Shown: positions 57,028 through 64,000 of the stretch, one piece after another
How the letters are laid out: the number at the start of each line of letters is the position of its first letter
How positions within the stretch are numbered: position 1 is the stretch's first letter
Position numbers and translations under genes: made by a program
Assembly (NCBI GenBank): GCA_002255955.1
Contig: NKIM01000008.1
Coordinates: 62,001-126,000, forward strand
Source of the DNA: Burkholderiales bacterium PBB2
Lineage (GTDB): Bacteria > Pseudomonadota > Gammaproteobacteria > Burkholderiales > Burkholderiaceae_C
DNA length: 64,000 nucleotides
Direction of reading: 5' to 3'
Notes under the pieces: model-generated
Database searches by the model: none
What the model saw: the letters and a program-made list of their open reading frames with translations, nothing else
Told to the model about the DNA's origin: nothing

Positions 57028-57054
57028 AAGCCCGCCAGGCGGGCGGGCGCGTTT
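57028..57054 (+). terminator. Possible terminator hairpin after pepF
   Basis: GCCCGCC-A-GGCGGGC follows the pepF stop within 7 bases and is followed by GGGCGCGTTT. A strong stem but a weak T-run. Confidence 0.4.
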
Positions 57055-57220
57055 CAGCGCGCGGGCTGCAAAGCCTTTTGCATGAAGAAGCGCGCGTCGC
57101 CCTGCGAGTGGTCCGCCAGCTCGCCGAAGCAGCGGTCGCCCTGCTTCTCGTAGAAATCGCGGGCCTGGAACTCTAAAGTGTCTAGCCAGGCGCCGTGGCA
57201 GCCGCGCGCCTGCGCGGCAG
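57054..57220 (-). pseudogene. 3' remnant of a GNAT acetyltransferase gene
   Basis: On the minus strand the frame ending at 57054 reads GAWLDTLEFQARDFYEKQGD...FGELADHSQGDARFFMQKAL, the standard last quarter of a GNAT protein. Upstream the frame loses homology: 57220-57430 has no recognisable first half of the gene, and no start codon in a good place was found. It appears to be a deletion or frameshift remnant. Confidence 0.6.
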
Positions 57221-57428
57221 GTGGAGATGGCGTGCCACCCGGTCGGGGAACATCGCGCGGCGCAAGACCTGACCCTCGAGCCGCTGCAACAGCTGGCGCG
57301 CCGCGTGCGTGTCATCTCGGGTGCAGGTCTGCATCTGCACCCAGTCGAATGGCTCCTCGGCACGGCGGGGCCGTGAAGGCCAGAGAGAGGACCTCTTTGA
57401 TTCCTTCATGGCCGCTCGCAGTCCCAGT

Positions 57429-58088
57429 TCAGGCGGCAGGCCGCTGTTTCCACGGGGCGTAGCGCTCCTCCGGCCCTTGGGCCAGGCGCGAGGGCAGGGC
57501 TTCGCGCTCACCGCTGTACAGGCCGCGGAACTTCATCAGCAGCGGTTGCCACTTCGCGGGGGCTATGCGCTCCGACTGCGGGTCTTGCAGAATGGCCTCG
57601 TGCACATGGGCGCGCAGCAGGCGCAGCTCGACCATGCAGCTGGCGATGGGCAGGCGCGGGTCCTGCGTGCCGAAGGGGCGGATGTCCACGACCTGGGCCT
57701 CCAGCTGCACCTGGCATTCACGCACGCGCGGTGGCGCCACCTGCTCGGAGGGCTGGGCGCTCAGGCCGGCCTCGCCGAACTTGTCCGCCACATGGCGGTA
57801 ACCCAGCCATTGCTTGTGCAGGGGCAGTTGGGGCGTGCCGGTGCACAAGGCCAGGCGGTTGACGGCCTCGGCATTGGCGGCGCCGGCCAGGTTCAGCACG
57901 CATTCGCGCTGGCGCTGCAGGTTCAGCAAGGTCTGCGAGCTGGCGTCCAGGCCCAGCATGCAGCTCCAGCCCAGCCACCAGGCCGAGGACATGGGCGCCA
58001 GATTGGCACTGCCGTCTTCGTTCAGACTGCTGATCAGGACGACGGGCGTGCCCCAGTAGTGGATGGCGGGTTCGATCGTGCGGTGCAT
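57429..58088 (-). CDS. Flavin-reductase-like domain protein
   Basis: The protein has 219 residues. GTPVVLISSLNEDGSANLAPMSSAWWLGWSCML is the start of the FMN-binding split-barrel flavin-reductase family; later NLQRQRECVLNLAGA and the HKQWLGYRHVADKFGEAGL segment fit. It probably binds FMN. The substrate is unknown; it lies alone between GNAT genes. Confidence 0.85.
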   Translation of the reverse strand: MHRTIEPAIHYWGTPVVLISSLNEDGSANLAPMSSAWWLGWSCMLGLDASSQTLLNLQRQRECVLNLAGAANAEAVNRLALCTGTPQLPLHKQWLGYRHVADKFGEAGLSAQPSEQVAPPRVRECQVQLEAQVVDIRPFGTQDPRLPIASCMVELRLLRAHVHEAILQDPQSERIAPAKWQPLLMKFRGLYSGEREALPSRLAQGPEERYAPWKQRPAA

Positions 58089-58158
58089 GGCTTTGGGCTC
58101 CTGGCGCGTGGGTCGCGCGGGTGTGGAGCGACCAGTCTTGCCTCGGACGGCCGAGCCG

Positions 58159-58707
58159 TCAGCCCGCTTCTTGCGATCCGCTCAAATCCAGCGTCATGAA
58201 GCACCAGCCCGGATGCATGTGCTCGGGCACTTCCGCGCCCGGGTAGGGCCCGGCGTCGCGGAAGCCGTGGCGGCGGTAGAGCTGGTGGGCCGAGCTCATG
58301 AAGGGGGCGGAGTCCAGGCAGAGCCGGTGCAAGCCCAGGCCACGGGCATCGCCGATCAGCTGCCTGACCAGGGCGTCGCCCAGGCCTTGGCCACGGTGGG
58401 TCGGGCGCAGGTAGATGCGTTTGAGGTCGCCCAGCGCTTGCGTCAGGGCGCGCAAGCCGCCCATGCCAGCCAGCTCATCACCGATGTAGGCCAGGTAAAA
58501 GCGACCGCCCCGTGGCAGACAGATTTCATCGAGATGCAGATCGATGTAGTCGTCCAGGGGCATGCCCAGGGCCTGCTCGGTGGACAAGGCCAGGTGCTGC
58601 TGCAATTGGCCCATCACCCAGCTCATGTACTCGCTGTTCAGCTGCCGCAGGGCCGCGCGGTCGCGGGCGAGCTCGGAGGGGCGCAGCGTGATGCGGGCCG
58701 GGCTCAT
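58159..58707 (-). CDS. GNAT-family N-acetyltransferase
   Basis: The protein has 182 residues from the ATG at 58707, overlapping the stop of the upstream GNAT gene as ATGA. YLRPTHRGQGLGDALVRQLIG is the acetyl-CoA motif, and APFMSSAHQLYRRHGFRD the late motif. The two overlapping GNAT genes are probably co-translated. The acceptor is unknown. Confidence 0.88.
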   Translation of the reverse strand: MSPARITLRPSELARDRAALRQLNSEYMSWVMGQLQQHLALSTEQALGMPLDDYIDLHLDEICLPRGGRFYLAYIGDELAGMGGLRALTQALGDLKRIYLRPTHRGQGLGDALVRQLIGDARGLGLHRLCLDSAPFMSSAHQLYRRHGFRDAGPYPGAEVPEHMHPGWCFMTLDLSGSQEAG

Positions 58708-59219
58708 GGCGAAGGGCCCTCCTGCCAGGCGTAGAGCAGCAGCTCGCGGCTGCCATCGGCGCTGCGGATCCGGCGCTCGAACTGCAGGCCCAGCTTGCTC
58801 AGCAGCTTCTGCGAAGCCTGGTTGTCCTCGCGCGTGGTGGCCAGGATGCGGCGCAGGCCCAGGGGGCCGCACGCACGCGCCATCGCCGCGCTCGCGGCCT
58901 CGAAGGCCAGGCCGCGGCCGGCGTGTTCGGGCAAAAAGGCAAAGCCGATGTCGGGCGCGTCCAGATAGTCGCGTTGGGCCAGGCCGCACAGGCCCACGGT
59001 CTCGCCGGTCTCGTGCAAGACCACGGCCTCGAAACCGAAACCATGCTGGCCATAGCTGGCCAGTGGGCCTTGCTCCAGATAGCGTTCGGCCTCGGCCAGG
59101 GTGTGCACGCCCCGGTCGCCGATGTAGCGCAACCAGCTGGGCTCGTTGAGCAGGCGCAGCATGAAGCCGGCGTCTGCCAGGGTGAAGGGGCGCAGGGTCA
59201 GGCGTGCAGTGCTCAGCAT
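58704..59219 (-). CDS. GNAT-family N-acetyltransferase (RimJ/RimL type)
   Basis: The protein has 171 residues. LSTARLTLRPFTLADAGFML, FAFLPEHAGRGLAFEAASAAM and NQASQKLLSKLGLQFERR place it in the RimJ/RimL class, like the genes at 5033 and 20520. It is coupled to the GNAT gene at 58159. Confidence 0.9.
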   Translation of the reverse strand: MLSTARLTLRPFTLADAGFMLRLLNEPSWLRYIGDRGVHTLAEAERYLEQGPLASYGQHGFGFEAVVLHETGETVGLCGLAQRDYLDAPDIGFAFLPEHAGRGLAFEAASAAMARACGPLGLRRILATTREDNQASQKLLSKLGLQFERRIRSADGSRELLLYAWQEGPSP

Positions 59220-59223
59220 CTCG

Positions 59224-59589
59224 TCATGATGCCTGAGCCGCTTGACGGTGAGCGAGCTTCAGGTAGTGCGCCAGCTGCTTGGCCTCGATGTCGGCGAGGC
59301 GCTGCAGCTTGAGGTGGCGGCGCAGCTTGCCGCTGCCTTCGAGCAGACCGTACTCGTCCGGCATGGCCGCGCCCTGCCCGAACTCGACCGAGACATGCGC
59401 CTTGTAGACGAACAGGCCGCAGAAATGCTGCGATCCGGACGCAAACAAGATGCCGCCGTACTTGATCTCCTCCGCCAAAGGCTTGAACTCACGCTTCATC
59501 AGGGCGCGCACGGCCAGCGCGATGCTGTGGCCGTCTTCGTTCAGCAGGCGGATGTCCTGCAACCAGGTTTCAATCGGTGAGGGCAGCAT
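59224..59589 (-). CDS. DUF1801-domain protein
   Basis: The protein has 121 residues. The core EEIKYGGILFASGSQHFCGLFVYKAHVSVEFGQGA and the ending KLQRLADIEAKQLAHYLKLA match DUF1801 proteins, small soluble proteins of unknown role. It is directly upstream of the GNAT pair on the same strand, 4 bp apart, so it is probably in one operon with them. Confidence 0.85.
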   Translation of the reverse strand: MLPSPIETWLQDIRLLNEDGHSIALAVRALMKREFKPLAEEIKYGGILFASGSQHFCGLFVYKAHVSVEFGQGAAMPDEYGLLEGSGKLRRHLKLQRLADIEAKQLAHYLKLAHRQAAQAS

Positions 59590-59665
59590 GGCAGTTGCTT
59601 TCTGTTCTGGGTCAGTGCAATTGACATGCTAGTTCGGCGCTGCTGACAGCGCGGTGGCAGCAGGC

Positions 59666-60370
59666 TCAGGAGCGAGCGGCCTGTCGCTGCGGCCGCCGGA
59701 GGACGATCAACCCGGCCAATCCACCCAGCAGCAGCCACACCGAAGCGGGTTCAGGCACCACGGCCACCGTCGAGAAGGCGATGCCGTCCAGGGTCACAGG
59801 TACTTGCGGACTCAAGGCCATGTTCTGGAAGCGCAGCTCGGCGATCTGTCCGGCATAGGCCGAGAGGTCGGCGGCCCAGGCGGTGCCTGAAGCGCCAGCC
59901 ACGCCCGTGAGCGCTTGGCCGTTCACGAACAGCTGCAGCGGGCCCGTGCCCAGCCATTGCAGCGAGCGTGTGTCCAGCGGAATCAGAGCGGTCTGGCTCA
60001 GGTAGGCCGGCACCCAGGCGGAGTTTGGGTCCAGGCTTGAGGCATGGCCGCTGGCAAAGGACAGGCTGTAGCGCCCCTGCAGCACGCTTGAGCCCGCTTC
60101 CCGATCGAGCAGGGCGTACCAGGGGCTGATCCCGACATGGGGCAGGTCCTGGTAGACGTAGTCGGTGTCACCATTGCCGCCGCTTCCCCCGATTCCGCCG
60201 TGGCTCCAGCCCGGTGCCGCGGCAGCCCAGCTCAGCAGGCCGGGGGCAGGGCCCGGGCCTGCGGCCGGGTTCGCGGCCTCAAAGTCGAGGTTGCTGAAGC
60301 TCTGGGCCCACAGCCCGGTGCTGCACAGCAGCAGGGCGGTCAGGGTCAGACAGTGGCGCAGCTGACGCAT
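59666..60370 (-). CDS. PEP-CTERM sorting-signal exported protein
   Basis: The protein has 234 residues from the ATG at 60370: signal peptide (MRQLRHCLTLTALLLCSTG), a beta-rich body (FSNLDFEAANPAAG...) and a C-terminal VPEPASVWLLLGGLAGLIVL plus Arg-rich tail, the PEP-CTERM sorting motif cleaved by an exosortase (EpsH). It is a surface or exopolysaccharide-associated protein of unknown function. It implies an exosortase elsewhere in the genome. The longer frame upstream of 60370 crosses the purB terminator. Confidence 0.85.
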   Translation of the reverse strand: MRQLRHCLTLTALLLCSTGLWAQSFSNLDFEAANPAAGPGPAPGLLSWAAAAPGWSHGGIGGSGGNGDTDYVYQDLPHVGISPWYALLDREAGSSVLQGRYSLSFASGHASSLDPNSAWVPAYLSQTALIPLDTRSLQWLGTGPLQLFVNGQALTGVAGASGTAWAADLSAYAGQIAELRFQNMALSPQVPVTLDGIAFSTVAVVPEPASVWLLLGGLAGLIVLRRPQRQAARS

Positions 60371-60461
60371 GGCGATACCTCCCGGGGTGACGCTGAAGCA
60401 AGCAAGCAGACGCTGCATCATGGCACCGAGCGCGGCGACGGCACTACGGAAAGACACCAAG

Positions 60462-60484
60462 AAAAAAGCGCCCCGGAGGGCGCT
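60462..60484 (-). terminator. Rho-independent terminator of purB
   Basis: On the minus strand AGCGCCC-TCCG-GGGCGCT is followed by TTTTTTC, a textbook terminator 55 bp after the purB stop. Confidence 0.9.
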
Positions 60485-60538
60485 GGTGATCGGTGAAAGC
60501 CCGGGTGGCGGGCTTTGCACGGCGCGAGCGGTTCAGGC

Positions 60539-62378
<1,840 letters not shown>

Positions 62379-64000
62379 ATGGGTATGCACCTGGAATGGG
62401 CCCGCGCGGCCCGGTGGTTGGCTCATCAGGCCCGCGGCGTTTGCGTGGGCCTGGCCTGCGTGGTCTTGAGCGCCTGTGGCGGCGGTCAGGCCGAGGAGGC
62501 CGGCCCCTCGTCCATGAGCCAGGCCGCGGCCGCGGCAACGGCGCCCATGCCCCGAACGACGGTGTTGATCCCGGTGCCCGCCACGCCCGCCGTGCAGCCC
62601 AGCAGCCGTGTCAAGGCCGCTGCCGCCCGTGTGGCCACCGAAGCCGGCACCTCGCTGCGCGTGCACTACCGCCGTGCCGATGGCGACACCAGCGGCTGGC
62701 AGCTGCACAGCTGGGGCGCGGCGCAAAGCCCAGCCTGGAACGGCGGCTGGAACGCCAGCGGCAGCGATGACTTCGGCGCCATCTACGACGTGCCCCTGGC
62801 CGCCGACAGCGGCACGGTGGGCTACCTGCTGCACAAGGGCGATTGGAAGGACTGGGGCGGTGCCGACCAGAGCTATGTGCTCAAGCCCGGCGCCAACGAG
62901 ATCTGGCGCGTCGAGGGCGACAGCGTCACCTACACCAGCAACCCGCTGGGCCTGCCTGTGCCGAATCTGCACACCGTGCGCGTGCACTACCAGCGCTTCG
63001 ACGGTGGCTACAACAGCTGGGGCCTGCATCTGTGGAACGGCAGCGGCCTCAATGTCGCCGCGCTGCCCGCCGGCCTGCCCATCGACCAATGGGGCGCGCC
63101 CGTGGCCTTCAATGCCATGCCCGGCTATGCGGCCGGCGCGGGCGAGATCGTCTTCGACATCCCCGTGCTCAACCCGCGTGACGATGCCAGCCGCAAGGCC
63201 CTGGAATTCATCATCCACGGCATGGCGCCGAACCAGAACGACAAGGACGGCCGCGACAACAACATCCGCGTCGATTACGCCGGCCTGAAGATCCAGAACC
63301 AGGTCGGCGAGATCTGGCTGGTGCAGCAGGACGCCACCGTCTACACCGCACCGCCCGATCTGCGCTCGGTCTCCAGCAGCGACGCCCGCGCCGTCTGGCT
63401 CAACCGCCGCCTGCTGCAATGGCCGCGTGTGTTCGCGGCTGCGGCGCCGGCCGGCACGGTGGTCAAGCTCTACCACTCGGCCACCGGCCAGATCGTGGTG
63501 GCCAAGGATGCGCCGGTCAGCGGCGCCGATGGCGCCATCATCCTCGATGCCTTCAGCGGCAATGTGCCGGCGGCCGAGGCCCTGCGCTTCAAGTACGTGG
63601 CCGCAGGCGGTGTGTTCCAGGTGCGCGAGGCCGATCTGCCGCGCCTGCCGCAGCTGCACACCCAGCAGCTGGTGCTGGTGCAGGAAAACGCAACCGGTCA
63701 GGTGCAGAACGCCAGCACCGCGCAAATCGCCGGCGCGCTCGATGACCTCTACAGCGCCGCCGCCGAGGTGAACGATTACGGCGCGACGGTCAAGAACGGC
63801 CGCACCCAGTTCAAGCTCTGGGCGCCCACGGCCCAGGCCGTGCAAGTGGTCGTCACCGCCCCGAGCAGCAACCCCTTTCTGAGCCGCAGCCAGACCGTGG
63901 ACCTGCAGCGCGACCCGGCCACCGGCGCCTGGAGCGCCAGCCTGGCCGGTGAGCTGAACGGCCGCAGCTACCGCTATGCCGTGACGGTGTTTGTGCGCGG
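62379..64000 (+). CDS. Pullulanase-type alpha-1,6-glucosidase lipoprotein, 5' part only
   Basis: An open frame of 540 residues to the window edge; the ATG at 62379 has AAGGA 9 bases upstream. Lipobox LSACGGG near residue 37. Two pullulanase-associated (PUD) repeats are visible: SLRVHYRRADGDTSGWQLHSW and HTVRVHYQRFDGGYNSWGLHLW. A CBM48-like N-terminal section of type I pullulanases begins near residue 460 (NDYGATVKNGRTQFKLWAPTA). The catalytic barrel lies outside the window, so the enzyme class is inferred from the N-terminal domains. It is probably an outer-membrane-linked starch/glycogen debranching enzyme. Confidence 0.85.
   Translation, partial: MGMHLEWARAARWLAHQARGVCVGLACVVLSACGGGQAEEAGPSSMSQAAAAATAPMPRTTVLIPVPATPAVQPSSRVKAAAARVATEAGTSLRVHYRRADGDTSGWQLHSWGAAQSPAWNGGWNASGSDDFGAIYDVPLAADSGTVGYLLHKGDWKDWGGADQSYVLKPGANEIWRVEGDSVTYTSNPLGLPVPNLHTVRVHYQRFDGGYNSWGLHLWNGSGLNVAALPAGLPIDQWGAPVAFNAMPGYAAGAGEIVFDIPVLNPRDDASRKALEFIIHGMAPNQNDKDGRDNNIRVDYAGLKIQNQVGEIWLVQQDATVYTAPPDLRSVSSSDARAVWLNRRLLQWPRVFAAAAPAGTVVKLYHSATGQIVVAKDAPVSGADGAIILDAFSGNVPAAEALRFKYVAAGGVFQVREADLPRLPQLHTQQLVLVQENATGQVQNASTAQIAGALDDLYSAAAEVNDYGATVKNGRTQFKLWAPTAQAVQVVVTAPSSNPFLSRSQTVDLQRDPATGAWSASLAGELNGRSYRYAVTVFVR

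Overview
The window is chromosomal DNA of a high-GC proteobacterium, most likely a betaproteobacterium of the order Burkholderiales (Roseateles/Rubrivivax/Leptothrix-like). This rests on the GC-rich codon use, an NAD-dependent FdsGBA-type molybdenum formate dehydrogenase operon, a PEP-CTERM protein, a ChaN-like protein and the general gene mix. The assignment is an inference, because there is no rRNA or other phylogenetic marker and I saw no tRNA, rRNA or CRISPR array.

Left part (1-21.8 kb): an esterase cut by the window edge, a large PAS-rich hybrid sensor kinase, pyrF, a GNAT protein with an NTF2-like C-terminus, an OmpR/histidine-kinase pair with a Crp-family regulator behind it, a glycine-zipper protein, a ChaN-like protein, and an AraC regulator divergent from a tripartite RND efflux operon (adaptor, pump, outer-membrane factor) that continues into a patatin lipoprotein. 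Several GNAT and small hypothetical genes follow.

Central metabolic block (21.5-29.6 kb): fdsG-fdsB-fdsA-fdhD-fdsD on the minus strand, preceded by an OFA-family (oxalate/formate antiporter-type) transporter. At 34.0-36.4 kb lie modB, modC and a LysR regulator, a molybdate uptake module that would feed the formate dehydrogenase cofactor. FdsB carries an in-frame insertion of about 30 residues encoded by a hairpin-rich repeat.

Between these two blocks (30.0-33.6 kb) is a more A/T-rich run of seven short, mostly unrecognised genes, all on the minus strand. They are separated by inverted-repeat sites bounded by GTTAGGC/GCCTAAC-type core sites. I read this as an integron gene-cassette array with at least three clear attC sites, two or three decayed ones, and an attI-like site at its upstream end, but no integrase gene in the window.

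Defence-like island (41.9-51.5 kb): one minus-strand run of a NYN/OST-HTH protein, hsdM, hsdS, a DUF3883 protein, a Fic protein and hsdR. It is a type I restriction-modification system with extra genes between its subunits. The gap before fic holds operator-like palindromes.

Right part (51.5-64 kb): a DUF3857/transglutaminase-like protein, a secreted M3 oligoendopeptidase, a flavin-reductase-like protein, more GNAT genes, a DUF1801 protein, a PEP-CTERM protein, purB with a clear terminator, and the 5' part of a pullulanase-type lipoprotein cut by the window end.
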